The notes below the pieces were generated by a model. That model had not been told where the DNA came from, ran no database searches, and saw only the letters and a list, made by a program, of their open reading frames with translations. This document shows, in pieces, positions 8,852 through 19,884 of a stretch of 64,000 bases of DNA. Source of the stretch: Rhododendron vialii (taxonomy: Eukaryota; Streptophyta; Magnoliopsida; Ericales; Ericaceae); NCBI RefSeq assembly GCF_030253575.1, contig NC_080566.1, positions 11,479,501 through 11,543,500 on the forward strand. Reading direction: 5' to 3'. Both the position numbers and the translations under genes were made by a program. The first letter of the stretch is position 1. Each line of letters begins with the position of its first letter.

Positions 8852-9143
8852 TTTTTCGTTTTTGTACGAAATCCCTTCCCCGCCCCCCGTTCCCTTCTTT
8901 CATCCGGTCGCCGCAACTTCGGCTCATTCCGTCCGGATCTTCCCGGAGAGTTTTCGCTGCAGCGATTTTTCGAGCTGCGAGCCAAAATAGCCCCCTTCAG
9001 CGGGCACTCTCGGCCGTAGCCATCCCTCCAACGGGATACGGGGTCCGGCCGGCGAGACGTGGCCAAGAAAGCCAGAGATAGAGTGAGCCGTGCCCGACGG
9101 GGCCGAAAAATGGACCAAAAGAATTGAAAGCGGAGTGCCTATC

Positions 9144-9262
9144 GGGTGCGATCATACCAGCACTAATGCACCGGATCCCATCAGAACTCCGCAGTTAAGC
9201 GTGCTTGGGCGAGAGTAGTACTAGGATGGGTGACCCCCTGGGAAGTCCTCGTGTTGCACCCC
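9144..9262 (+). rRNA. 5S rRNA gene, copy 23
   Basis: Consensus gene; A3 spacer next (407 bp). Confidence 0.97.
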
Positions 9263-9550
9263 TTTTTCGTTTTTGTACGAAATCCCTTCCCCGCCCCCCG
9301 TTCCCTTCTTTCATCCGGTCGCCGCAACTTCGGCTCATGCCGTCCGGATCTTCCCGGAGAGTTTTCGCAGCGATTTTTCCAGCTGCGAGCCAAAATAGCC
9401 CCGTCAGCGGGCACGTTCGGCCGCAGCCATCCCTCCAACGGGATACGGGGTCCGGCCGGCGAGACGTGGCCAAGAAAGCCAGAGATAGAGCGAGCGGTGC
9501 CCGACGGGGCCGAAAAATGGACCAAAAGAATTGAAAGCGGAGTGCCTATC

Positions 9551-9669
9551 GGGTGCGATCATACCAGCACTAATGCACCGGATCCCATCAGAACTCCGCA
9601 GTTAAGCGTGCTTGGGCGAGAGTAGTACTAGGATGGGTGACCCCCTGGGAAGTCCTCGTGTTGCACCCC
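9551..9669 (+). rRNA. 5S rRNA gene, copy 24
   Basis: Consensus gene; B2 spacer next (411 bp). Confidence 0.97.
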
Positions 9670-9961
9670 TTTTTCGTTTTTGTACGAAATCCCTTCCCCG
9701 CCCCCCGTTCCCTTCTTTCATCCGGTCGCCGCAACTTCGGCTCATTCCGTCCGGATCTTCCCGGAGAGTTTTCGCTGCAGCGATTTTTCGAGCTGCGAGC
9801 CAAAATAGCCCCCTTCAGCGGGCACTTTCGGCCGTAGCCATCCCTCCAACGGGATACGGGGTCCGGCCGGCGAGACGTGGCCAAGAAAGCCAGAGATAGA
9901 GTGAGCAGTGCCCGACGGGGCAGAAAAATGGACCAAAAGAATTGAAAGCGGAGTGCCTATC
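9670..9961 (+). other. Intergenic spacer, type B2 (representative)
   Basis: 292 bp, like B1 but with CACTTTCGG and a GAGTGAGCAG or GAGGGAGCAG tail. It follows genes at 9551, 13635, 15271, 25073, 32435, 37343, 50028, 55754 and 59844. In seven of the nine places it comes directly after an A2 unit. Confidence 0.93.
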
Positions 9962-10080
9962 GGGTGCGATCATACCAGCACTAATGCACCGGATCCCATC
10001 AGAACTCCGCAGTTAAGCGTGCTTGGGCGAGAGTAGTACTAGGATGGGTGACCCCCTGGGAAGTCCTCGTGTTGCACCCC
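9962..10080 (+). rRNA. 5S rRNA gene, copy 25
   Basis: Consensus gene; A1 spacer next. Confidence 0.97.
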
Positions 10081-10368
10081 TTTTTCGTTTTTGTACGAAA
10101 TCCCTTCCCCGCCCCCCGTTCCCTTCTTTCATCCGGTCGCCGCAACTTCGGCTCATGCCGTCCGGATCTTCCCGGAGAGTTTTCGCAGCGATTTTTCCAG
10201 CTTCGAGCCAAAATAGCCCCGTCAGCGGGCACGTTCGGCCGCAGCCATCCCTCCAACGGGATACGGGGTCCGGCCGGCGAGACGTGGCCAAGAAAGCCAG
10301 AGATAGAGCGAGCGGTGCCCGACGGGGCCGAAAAATGGACCAAAAGAATTGAAAGCGGAGTGCCTATC
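10081..10368 (+). other. Intergenic spacer, type A1 (representative)
   Basis: 288 bp, the commonest domain-2 spacer. Markers are CATGCCGTCC, CCGGATCTT, GCAGCG, CCAGCTTCG, CCCCGTCAG, CACGTTCGG, GAGCGAGCGG and GGCCGAAAAATGG. It includes the palindrome CCGGCCGG, common to all types. Confidence 0.95.
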
Positions 10369-10487
10369 GGGTGCGATCATACCAGCACTAATGCACCGGA
10401 TCCCATCAGAACTCCGCAGTTAAGCGTGCTTGGGCGAGAGTAGTACTAGGATGGGTGACCCCCTGGGAAGTCCTCGTGTTGCACCCC
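10369..10487 (+). rRNA. 5S rRNA gene, copy 26
   Basis: Consensus gene; B1 spacer next. Confidence 0.97.
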
Positions 10488-10779
10488 TTTTTCGTTTTTG
10501 TACGAAATCCCTTCCCCGCCCCCCGTTCCCTTCTTTCATCCGGTCGCCGCAACTTCGGCTCATTCCGTCCGGATCTTCCCGGAGAGTTTTCGCTGCAGCG
10601 ATTTTTCGAGCTGCGAGCCAAAATAGCCCCCTTCAGCGGGCACTCTCGGCCGTAGCCATCCCTCCAACGGGATACGGGGTCCGGCCGGCGAGACGTGGCC
10701 AAGAAAGCCAGAGATAGAGCGAGCAGTGCCCGACGGGGCAGAAAAATGGACCAAAAGAATTGAAAGCGGAGTGCCTATC
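10488..10779 (+). other. Intergenic spacer, type B1 (representative)
   Basis: 292 bp. Markers are CATTCCGTCC, GCTGCAGCG (a PstI site made by the 3-bp insertion), CGAGCTGCG, CCCCCTTCAG (1-bp insertion), CACTCTCGG, CCGTAGCC, GAGCGAGCAG and GGCAGAAAAATGG. Confidence 0.95.
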
Positions 10780-10898
10780 GGGTGCGATCATACCAGCACT
10801 AATGCACCGGATCCCATCAGAACTCCGCAGTTAAGCGTGCTTGGGCGAGAGTAGTACTAGGATGGGTGACCCCCTGGGAAGTCCTCGTGTTGCACCCC
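10780..10898 (+). rRNA. 5S rRNA gene, copy 27
   Basis: Consensus gene; A2 spacer next. Confidence 0.97.
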
Positions 10899-11186
10899 TT
10901 TTTCGTTTTTGTACGAAATCCCTTCCCCGCCCCCCGTTCCCTTCTTTCATCCGGTCGCCGCAACTTCGGCTCATGCCGTCCGGATCTTCCCGGAGAGTTT
11001 TCGAAGCGATTTTTCCAGCTGCGAGCCAAAATAGCCCCGTCAGCGGGCACGTTCGGCCGCAGCCATCCCTCCAACGGGATACGGGGTCCGGCCGGCGAGA
11101 CGTGGCCAAGAAAGCCAGAGATAGAGCGAGCGGTGCCCGACGGGGCCGAAAAATGGACCAAAAGAATTGAAAGCGGAGTGCCTATC
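10899..11186 (+). other. Intergenic spacer, type A2 (representative)
   Basis: 288 bp, like A1 but with GAAGCG in place of GCAGCG and CCAGCTGCG in place of CCAGCTTCG. In domain 2 it follows the genes at 10780, 13228, 14864, 16500, 18133, 20584, 23034, 32028, 36936, 49621, 55347 and 59437. The domain-1 unit at 7512 has the same core. Confidence 0.93.
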
Positions 11187-11305
11187 GGGTGCGATCATAC
11201 CAGCACTAATGCACCGGATCCCATCAGAACTCCGCAGTTAAGCGTGCTTGGGCGAGAGTAGTACTAGGATGGGTGACCCCCTGGGAAGTCCTCGTGTTGC
11301 ACCCC
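11187..11305 (+). rRNA. 5S rRNA gene, copy 28
   Basis: Consensus gene; A3 spacer next. Confidence 0.97.
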
Positions 11306-11593
11306 TTTTTCGTTTTTGTACGAAATCCCTTCCCCGCCCCCCGTTCCCTTCTTTCATCCGGTCGCCGCAACTTCGGCTCATGCCGTCCGGATCTTCCCGG
11401 AGAGTTTTCGCAGCGATTTTTCCAGCTGCGAGCCAAAATAGCCCCGTCAGCGGGCACGTTCGGCCGCAGCCATCCCTCCAACGGGATACGGGGTCCGGCC
11501 GGCGAGACGTGGCCAAGAAAGCCAGAGATAGAGCGAGCGGTGCCCGACGGGGCCGAAAAATGGACCAAAAGAATTGAAAGCGGAGTGCCTATC

Positions 11594-11712
11594 GGGTGCG
11601 ATCATACCAGCACTAATGCACCGGATCCCATCAGAACTCCGCAGTTAAGCGTGCTTGGGCGAGAGTAGTACTAGGATGGGTGACCCCCTGGGAAGTCCTC
11701 GTGTTGCACCCC
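11594..11712 (+). rRNA. 5S rRNA gene, copy 29
   Basis: Consensus gene; C spacer next (408 bp), with CCGCAGCC where other C and B spacers have CCGTAGCC. Confidence 0.97.
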
Positions 11713-12001
11713 TTTTTCGTTTTTGTACGAAATCCCTTCCCCGCCCCCCGTTCCCTTCTTTCATCCGGTCGCCGCAACTTCGGCTCATTCCGTCCGTATC
11801 TTCCCGGAGAGTTTTCGCAGCGATTTTTCGAGCTGCGAGCCAAAATAGCCCCCTTCAGCGGGCACTCTCGGCCGCAGCCATCCCTCCAACGGGATACGGG
11901 GTCCGGCCGGCGAGACGTGGCCAAGAAAGCCAGAGATAGAGTGAGCAGTGCCCGACGGGGCAGAAAAATGGACCAAAAGAATTGAAAGCGGAGTGCCTAT
12001 C

Positions 12002-12120
12002 GGGTGCGATCATACCAGCACTAATGCACCGGATCCCATCAGAACTCCGCAGTTAAGCGTGCTTGGGCGAGAGTAGTACTAGGATGGGTGACCCCCTGGG
12101 AAGTCCTCGTGTTGCACCCC
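12002..12120 (+). rRNA. 5S rRNA gene, copy 30
   Basis: Consensus gene; C spacer next (408 bp). Confidence 0.97.
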
Positions 12121-12409
12121 TTTTTCGTTTTTGTACGAAATCCCTTCCCCGCCCCCCGTTCCCTTCTTTCATCCGGTCGCCGCAACTTCGGCTCATTCCG
12201 TCCGTATCTTCCCGGAGAGTTTTCGCAGCGATTTTTCGAGCTGCGAGCCAAAATAGCCCCCTTCAGCGGGCACTCTCGGCCGTAGCCATCCCTCCAACGG
12301 GATACGGGGTCCGGCCGGCGAGACGTGGCCAAGAAAGCCAGAGATAGAGCGAGCAGTGCCCGACGGGGCAGAAAAATGGACCAAAAGAATTGAAAGCGGA
12401 GTGCCTATC
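12121..12409 (+). other. Intergenic spacer, type C, 408-bp unit (representative)
   Basis: 289 bp, mosaic. It has the B markers CATTCCGTCC, CGAGCTGCG and CCCCCTTCAG, lacks the B 3-bp insertion (GCAGCG) and has CCGTATCTT, the domain-1 state. It follows genes at 11594, 12002, 16907 and 18540. Confidence 0.93.
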
Positions 12410-12528
12410 GGGTGCGATCATACCAGCACTAATGCACCGGATCCCATCAGAACTCCGCAGTTAAGCGTGCTTGGGCGAGAGTAGTACTAGGATGGGTGAC
12501 CCCCTGGGAAGTCCTCGTGTTGCACCCC
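12410..12528 (+). rRNA. 5S rRNA gene, copy 31
   Basis: Consensus gene; A1 spacer next. Confidence 0.97.
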
Positions 12529-12816
12529 TTTTTCGTTTTTGTACGAAATCCCTTCCCCGCCCCCCGTTCCCTTCTTTCATCCGGTCGCCGCAACTTCGGC
12601 TCATGCCGTCCGGATCTTCCCGGAGAGTTTTCGCAGCGATTTTTCCAGCTTCGAGCCAAAATAGCCCCGTCAGCGGGCACGTTCGGCCGCAGCCATCCCT
12701 CCAACGGGATACGGGGTCCGGCCGGCGAGACGTGGCCAAGAAAGCCAGAGATAGAGCGAGCGGTGCCCGACGGGGCCGAAAAATGGACCAAAAGAATTGA
12801 AAGCGGAGTGCCTATC

Positions 12817-12935
12817 GGGTGCGATCATACCAGCACTAATGCACCGGATCCCATCAGAACTCCGCAGTTAAGCATGCTTGGGCGAGAGTAGTACTAGGAT
12901 GGGTGACCCCCTGGGAAGTCCTCGTGTTGCACCCC
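12817..12935 (+). rRNA. 5S rRNA gene, copy 32, G58A variant
   Basis: AAGCATGC replaces AAGCGTGC (A at 12874): G58A in box A and helix II; first such copy. B1 spacer next. Confidence 0.97.
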
Positions 12936-13227
12936 TTTTTCGTTTTTGTACGAAATCCCTTCCCCGCCCCCCGTTCCCTTCTTTCATCCGGTCGCCGCAA
13001 CTTCGGCTCATTCCGTCCGGATCTTCCCGGAGAGTTTTCGCTGCAGCGATTTTTCGAGCTGCGAGCCAAAATAGCCCCCTTCAGCGGGCACTCTCGGCCG
13101 TAGCCATCCCTCCAACGGGATACGGGGTCCGGCCGGCGAGACGTGGCCAAGAAAGCCAGAGATAGAGCGAGCAGTGCCCGACGGGGCAGAAAAATGGACC
13201 AAAAGAATTGAAAGCGGAGTGCCTATC

Positions 13228-13346
13228 GGGTGCGATCATACCAGCACTAATGCACCGGATCCCATCAGAACTCCGCAGTTAAGCGTGCTTGGGCGAGAGT
13301 AGTACTAGGATGGGTGACCCCCTGGGAAGTCCTCGTGTTGCACCCC
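13228..13346 (+). rRNA. 5S rRNA gene, copy 33
   Basis: Consensus gene; A2 spacer next; opens the four-unit repeat. Confidence 0.97.
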
Positions 13347-13634
13347 TTTTTCGTTTTTGTACGAAATCCCTTCCCCGCCCCCCGTTCCCTTCTTTCATCC
13401 GGTCGCCGCAACTTCGGCTCATGCCGTCCGGATCTTCCCGGAGAGTTTTCGAAGCGATTTTTCCAGCTGCGAGCCAAAATAGCCCCGTCAGCGGGCACGT
13501 TCGGCCGCAGCCATCCCTCCAACGGGATACGGGGTCCGGCCGGCGAGACGTGGCCAAGAAAGCCAGAGATAGAGCGAGCGGTGCCCGACGGGGCCGAAAA
13601 ATGGACCAAAAGAATTGAAAGCGGAGTGCCTATC

Positions 13635-13753
13635 GGGTGCGATCATACCAGCACTAATGCACCGGATCCCATCAGAACTCCGCAGTTAAGCGTGCTTGGG
13701 CGAGAGTAGTACTAGGATGGGTGACCCCCTGGGAAGTCCTCGTGTTGCACCCC
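13635..13753 (+). rRNA. 5S rRNA gene, copy 34
   Basis: Consensus gene; B2 spacer next. Confidence 0.97.
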
Positions 13754-14045
13754 TTTTTCGTTTTTGTACGAAATCCCTTCCCCGCCCCCCGTTCCCTTCT
13801 TTCATCCGGTCGCCGCAACTTCGGCTCATTCCGTCCGGATCTTCCCGGAGAGTTTTCGCTGCAGCGATTTTTCGAGCTGCGAGCCAAAATAGCCCCCTTC
13901 AGCGGGCACTTTCGGCCGTAGCCATCCCTCCAACGGGATACGGGGTCCGGCCGGCGAGACGTGGCCAAGAAAGCCAGAGATAGAGTGAGCAGTGCCCGAC
14001 GGGGCAGAAAAATGGACCAAAAGAATTGAAAGCGGAGTGCCTATC

Positions 14046-14164
14046 GGGTGCGATCATACCAGCACTAATGCACCGGATCCCATCAGAACTCCGCAGTTAA
14101 GCGTGCTTGGGCGAGAGTAGTACTAGGATGGGTGACCCCCTGGGAAGTCCTCGTGTTGCACCCC
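14046..14164 (+). rRNA. 5S rRNA gene, copy 35
   Basis: Consensus gene; A1 spacer next. Confidence 0.97.
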
Positions 14165-14452
14165 TTTTTCGTTTTTGTACGAAATCCCTTCCCCGCCCCC
14201 CGTTCCCTTCTTTCATCCGGTCGCCGCAACTTCGGCTCATGCCGTCCGGATCTTCCCGGAGAGTTTTCGCAGCGATTTTTCCAGCTTCGAGCCAAAATAG
14301 CCCCGTCAGCGGGCACGTTCGGCCGCAGCCATCCCTCCAACGGGATACGGGGTCCGGCCGGCGAGACGTGGCCAAGAAAGCCAGAGATAGAGCGAGCGGT
14401 GCCCGACGGGGCCGAAAAATGGACCAAAAGAATTGAAAGCGGAGTGCCTATC

Positions 14453-14571
14453 GGGTGCGATCATACCAGCACTAATGCACCGGATCCCATCAGAACTCCG
14501 CAGTTAAGCGTGCTTGGGCGAGAGTAGTACTAGGATGGGTGACCCCCTGGGAAGTCCTCGTGTTGCACCCC
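14453..14571 (+). rRNA. 5S rRNA gene, copy 36
   Basis: Consensus gene; B1 spacer next. Confidence 0.97.
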
Positions 14572-14863
14572 TTTTTCGTTTTTGTACGAAATCCCTTCCC
14601 CGCCCCCCGTTCCCTTCTTTCATCCGGTCGCCGCAACTTCGGCTCATTCCGTCCGGATCTTCCCGGAGAGTTTTCGCTGCAGCGATTTTTCGAGCTGCGA
14701 GCCAAAATAGCCCCCTTCAGCGGGCACTCTCGGCCGTAGCCATCCCTCCAACGGGATACGGGGTCCGGCCGGCGAGACGTGGCCAAGAAAGCCAGAGATA
14801 GAGCGAGCAGTGCCCGACGGGGCAGAAAAATGGACCAAAAGAATTGAAAGCGGAGTGCCTATC

Positions 14864-14982
14864 GGGTGCGATCATACCAGCACTAATGCACCGGATCCCA
14901 TCAGAACTCCGCAGTTAAGCGTGCTTGGGCGAGAGTAGTACTAGGATGGGTGACCCCCTGGGAAGTCCTCGTGTTGCACCCC
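14864..14982 (+). rRNA. 5S rRNA gene, copy 37
   Basis: Consensus gene; A2 spacer next. Confidence 0.97.
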
Positions 14983-15270
14983 TTTTTCGTTTTTGTACGA
15001 AATCCCTTCCCCGCCCCCCGTTCCCTTCTTTCATCCGGTCGCCGCAACTTCGGCTCATGCCGTCCGGATCTTCCCGGAGAGTTTTCGAAGCGATTTTTCC
15101 AGCTGCGAGCCAAAATAGCCCCGTCAGCGGGCACGTTCGGCCGCAGCCATCCCTCCAACGGGATACGGGGTCCGGCCGGCGAGACGTGGCCAAGAAAGCC
15201 AGAGATAGAGCGAGCGGTGCCCGACGGGGCCGAAAAATGGACCAAAAGAATTGAAAGCGGAGTGCCTATC

Positions 15271-15389
15271 GGGTGCGATCATACCAGCACTAATGCACCG
15301 GATCCCATCAGAACTCCGCAGTTAAGCGTGCTTGGGCGAGAGTAGTACTAGGATGGGTGACCCCCTGGGAAGTCCTCGTGTTGCACCCC
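15271..15389 (+). rRNA. 5S rRNA gene, copy 38
   Basis: Consensus gene; B2 spacer next. Confidence 0.97.
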
Positions 15390-15681
15390 TTTTTCGTTTT
15401 TGTACGAAATCCCTTCCCCGCCCCCCGTTCCCTTCTTTCATCCGGTCGCCGCAACTTCGGCTCATTCCGTCCGGATCTTCCCGGAGAGTTTTCGCTGCAG
15501 CGATTTTTCGAGCTGCGAGCCAAAATAGCCCCCTTCAGCGGGCACTTTCGGCCGTAGCCATCCCTCCAACGGGATACGGGGTCCGGCCGGCGAGACGTGG
15601 CCAAGAAAGCCAGAGATAGAGTGAGCAGTGCCCGACGGGGCAGAAAAATGGACCAAAAGAATTGAAAGCGGAGTGCCTATC

Positions 15682-15800
15682 GGGTGCGATCATACCAGCA
15701 CTAATGCACCGGATCCCATCAGAACTCCGCAGTTAAGCGTGCTTGGGCGAGAGTAGTACTAGGATGGGTGACCCCCTGGGAAGTCCTCGTGTTGCACCCC
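15682..15800 (+). rRNA. 5S rRNA gene, copy 39
   Basis: Consensus gene; A1 spacer next, with a unique G-to-A at 16071 near its 3' end. Confidence 0.97.
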
Positions 15801-16088
15801 TTTTTCGTTTTTGTACGAAATCCCTTCCCCGCCCCCCGTTCCCTTCTTTCATCCGGTCGCCGCAACTTCGGCTCATGCCGTCCGGATCTTCCCGGAGAGT
15901 TTTCGCAGCGATTTTTCCAGCTTCGAGCCAAAATAGCCCCGTCAGCGGGCACGTTCGGCCGCAGCCATCCCTCCAACGGGATACGGGGTCCGGCCGGCGA
16001 GACGTGGCCAAGAAAGCCAGAGATAGAGCGAGCGGTGCCCGACGGGGCCGAAAAATGGACCAAAAGAATTAAAAGCGGAGTGCCTATC

Positions 16089-16207
16089 GGGTGCGATCAT
16101 ACCAGCACTAATGCACCGGATCCCATCAGAACTCCGCAGTTAAGCGTGCTTGGGCGAGAGTAGTACTAGGATGGGTGACCCCCTGGGAAGTCCTCGTGTT
16201 GCACCCC
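16089..16207 (+). rRNA. 5S rRNA gene, copy 40
   Basis: Consensus gene whose 5' flank reads GAATTAAAAG instead of GAATTGAAAG (-18). B1 spacer next. Confidence 0.97.
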
Positions 16208-16499
16208 TTTTTCGTTTTTGTACGAAATCCCTTCCCCGCCCCCCGTTCCCTTCTTTCATCCGGTCGCCGCAACTTCGGCTCATTCCGTCCGGATCTTCCC
16301 GGAGAGTTTTCGCTGCAGCGATTTTTCGAGCTGCGAGCCAAAATAGCCCCCTTCAGCGGGCACTCTCGGCCGTAGCCATCCCTCCAACGGGATACGGGGT
16401 CCGGCCGGCGAGACGTGGCCAAGAAAGCCAGAGATAGAGCGAGCAGTGCCCGACGGGGCAGAAAAATGGACCAAAAGAATTGAAAGCGGAGTGCCTATC

Positions 16500-16618
16500 G
16501 GGTGCGATCATACCAGCACTAATGCACCGGATCCCATCAGAACTCCGCAGTTAAGCGTGCTTGGGCGAGAGTAGTACTAGGATGGGTGACCCCCTGGGAA
16601 GTCCTCGTGTTGCACCCC
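16500..16618 (+). rRNA. 5S rRNA gene, copy 41
   Basis: Consensus gene; A2 spacer next. Confidence 0.97.
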
Positions 16619-16906
16619 TTTTTCGTTTTTGTACGAAATCCCTTCCCCGCCCCCCGTTCCCTTCTTTCATCCGGTCGCCGCAACTTCGGCTCATGCCGTC
16701 CGGATCTTCCCGGAGAGTTTTCGAAGCGATTTTTCCAGCTGCGAGCCAAAATAGCCCCGTCAGCGGGCACGTTCGGCCGCAGCCATCCCTCCAACGGGAT
16801 ACGGGGTCCGGCCGGCGAGACGTGGCCAAGAAAGCCAGAGATAGAGCGAGCGGTGCCCGACGGGGCCGAAAAATGGACCAAAAGAATTGAAAGCGGAGTG
16901 CCTATC

Positions 16907-17025
16907 GGGTGCGATCATACCAGCACTAATGCACCGGATCCCATCAGAACTCCGCAGTTAAGCGTGCTTGGGCGAGAGTAGTACTAGGATGGGTGACCCC
17001 CTGGGAAGTCCTCGTGTTGCACCCC
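16907..17025 (+). rRNA. 5S rRNA gene, copy 42
   Basis: Consensus gene; C spacer next (408 bp). Confidence 0.97.
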
Positions 17026-17314
17026 TTTTTCGTTTTTGTACGAAATCCCTTCCCCGCCCCCCGTTCCCTTCTTTCATCCGGTCGCCGCAACTTCGGCTCA
17101 TTCCGTCCGTATCTTCCCGGAGAGTTTTCGCAGCGATTTTTCGAGCTGCGAGCCAAAATAGCCCCCTTCAGCGGGCACTCTCGGCCGTAGCCATCCCTCC
17201 AACGGGATACGGGGTCCGGCCGGCGAGACGTGGCCAAGAAAGCCAGAGATAGAGCGAGCAGTGCCCGACGGGGCAGAAAAATGGACCAAAAGAATTGAAA
17301 GCGGAGTGCCTATC

Positions 17315-17433
17315 GGGTGCGATCATACCAGCACTAATGCACCGGATCCCATCAGAACTCCGCAGTTAAGCGTGCTTGGGCGAGAGTAGTACTAGGATGG
17401 GTGACCCCCTGGGAAGTCCTCGTGTTGCACCCC
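17315..17433 (+). rRNA. 5S rRNA gene, copy 43
   Basis: Consensus gene; A1 spacer next. Confidence 0.97.
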
Positions 17434-17721
17434 TTTTTCGTTTTTGTACGAAATCCCTTCCCCGCCCCCCGTTCCCTTCTTTCATCCGGTCGCCGCAACT
17501 TCGGCTCATGCCGTCCGGATCTTCCCGGAGAGTTTTCGCAGCGATTTTTCCAGCTTCGAGCCAAAATAGCCCCGTCAGCGGGCACGTTCGGCCGCAGCCA
17601 TCCCTCCAACGGGATACGGGGTCCGGCCGGCGAGACGTGGCCAAGAAAGCCAGAGATAGAGCGAGCGGTGCCCGACGGGGCCGAAAAATGGACCAAAAGA
17701 ATTGAAAGCGGAGTGCCTATC

Positions 17722-17840
17722 GGGTGCGATCATACCAGCACTAATGCACCGGATCCCATCAGAACTCCGCAGTTAAGCGTGCTTGGGCGAGAGTAGTACT
17801 AGGATGGGTGACCCCCTGGGAAGTCCTCGTGTTGCACCCC
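17722..17840 (+). rRNA. 5S rRNA gene, copy 44
   Basis: Consensus gene; B1 spacer next. Confidence 0.97.
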
Positions 17841-18132
17841 TTTTTCGTTTTTGTACGAAATCCCTTCCCCGCCCCCCGTTCCCTTCTTTCATCCGGTCGC
17901 CGCAACTTCGGCTCATTCCGTCCGGATCTTCCCGGAGAGTTTTCGCTGCAGCGATTTTTCGAGCTGCGAGCCAAAATAGCCCCCTTCAGCGGGCACTCTC
18001 GGCCGTAGCCATCCCTCCAACGGGATACGGGGTCCGGCCGGCGAGACGTGGCCAAGAAAGCCAGAGATAGAGCGAGCAGTGCCCGACGGGGCAGAAAAAT
18101 GGACCAAAAGAATTGAAAGCGGAGTGCCTATC

Positions 18133-18251
18133 GGGTGCGATCATACCAGCACTAATGCACCGGATCCCATCAGAACTCCGCAGTTAAGCGTGCTTGGGCG
18201 AGAGTAGTACTAGGATGGGTGACCCCCTGGGAAGTCCTCGTGTTGCACCCC
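18133..18251 (+). rRNA. 5S rRNA gene, copy 45
   Basis: Consensus gene; A2 spacer next. Confidence 0.97.
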
Positions 18252-18539
18252 TTTTTCGTTTTTGTACGAAATCCCTTCCCCGCCCCCCGTTCCCTTCTTT
18301 CATCCGGTCGCCGCAACTTCGGCTCATGCCGTCCGGATCTTCCCGGAGAGTTTTCGAAGCGATTTTTCCAGCTGCGAGCCAAAATAGCCCCGTCAGCGGG
18401 CACGTTCGGCCGCAGCCATCCCTCCAACGGGATACGGGGTCCGGCCGGCGAGACGTGGCCAAGAAAGCCAGAGATAGAGCGAGCGGTGCCCGACGGGGCC
18501 GAAAAATGGACCAAAAGAATTGAAAGCGGAGTGCCTATC

Positions 18540-18658
18540 GGGTGCGATCATACCAGCACTAATGCACCGGATCCCATCAGAACTCCGCAGTTAAGCGTGC
18601 TTGGGCGAGAGTAGTACTAGGATGGGTGACCCCCTGGGAAGTCCTCGTGTTGCACCCC
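18540..18658 (+). rRNA. 5S rRNA gene, copy 46
   Basis: Consensus gene; C spacer next, the last 408-bp unit. Confidence 0.97.
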
Positions 18659-18947
18659 TTTTTCGTTTTTGTACGAAATCCCTTCCCCGCCCCCCGTTCC
18701 CTTCTTTCATCCGGTCGCCGCAACTTCGGCTCATTCCGTCCGTATCTTCCCGGAGAGTTTTCGCAGCGATTTTTCGAGCTGCGAGCCAAAATAGCCCCCT
18801 TCAGCGGGCACTCTCGGCCGTAGCCATCCCTCCAACGGGATACGGGGTCCGGCCGGCGAGACGTGGCCAAGAAAGCCAGAGATAGAGCGAGCAGTGCCCG
18901 ACGGGGCAGAAAAATGGACCAAAAGAATTGAAAGCGGAGTGCCTATC

Positions 18948-19066
18948 GGGTGCGATCATACCAGCACTAATGCACCGGATCCCATCAGAACTCCGCAGTT
19001 AAGCGTGCTTGGGCGAGAGTAGTACTAGGATGGGTGACCCCCTGGGAAGTCCTCGTGTTGCACCCC
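18948..19066 (+). rRNA. 5S rRNA gene, copy 47
   Basis: Consensus gene; A1 spacer next. Confidence 0.97.
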
Positions 19067-19354
19067 TTTTTCGTTTTTGTACGAAATCCCTTCCCCGCCC
19101 CCCGTTCCCTTCTTTCATCCGGTCGCCGCAACTTCGGCTCATGCCGTCCGGATCTTCCCGGAGAGTTTTCGCAGCGATTTTTCCAGCTTCGAGCCAAAAT
19201 AGCCCCGTCAGCGGGCACGTTCGGCCGCAGCCATCCCTCCAACGGGATACGGGGTCCGGCCGGCGAGACGTGGCCAAGAAAGCCAGAGATAGAGCGAGCG
19301 GTGCCCGACGGGGCCGAAAAATGGACCAAAAGAATTGAAAGCGGAGTGCCTATC

Positions 19355-19473
19355 GGGTGCGATCATACCAGCACTAATGCACCGGATCCCATCAGAACTC
19401 CGCAGTTAAGCGTGCTTGGGCGAGAGTAGTACTAGGATGGGTGACCCCCTGGGAAGTCCTCGTGTTGCACCCC
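19355..19473 (+). rRNA. 5S rRNA gene, copy 48
   Basis: Consensus gene; B1 spacer next. Confidence 0.97.
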
Positions 19474-19765
19474 TTTTTCGTTTTTGTACGAAATCCCTTC
19501 CCCGCCCCCCGTTCCCTTCTTTCATCCGGTCGCCGCAACTTCGGCTCATTCCGTCCGGATCTTCCCGGAGAGTTTTCGCTGCAGCGATTTTTCGAGCTGC
19601 GAGCCAAAATAGCCCCCTTCAGCGGGCACTCTCGGCCGTAGCCATCCCTCCAACGGGATACGGGGTCCGGCCGGCGAGACGTGGCCAAGAAAGCCAGAGA
19701 TAGAGCGAGCAGTGCCCGACGGGGCAGAAAAATGGACCAAAAGAATTGAAAGCGGAGTGCCTATC

Positions 19766-19884
19766 GGGTGCGATCATACCAGCACTAATGCACCGGATCC
19801 CATCAGAACTCCGCAGTTAAGCGTGCTTGGGCGAGAGTAGTACTAGGATGGGTGACCCCCTGGGAAGTCCTCGTGTTGCACCCC
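19766..19884 (+). rRNA. 5S rRNA gene, copy 49
   Basis: Consensus gene; A1 spacer next; opens six-unit repeat copy 1. Confidence 0.97.

Larger units (their letters stand above)
13228..19765 (+). repeat. Four-unit higher-order repeat, four tandem copies
   Basis: Order A2, B2, A1, B1 (1,636 bp) at 13228 and 14864, then A2, C, A1, B1 (1,633 bp) at 16500 and 18133. The copies are in perfect tandem register; the second position changes from B2 to C halfway. Confidence 0.9.
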
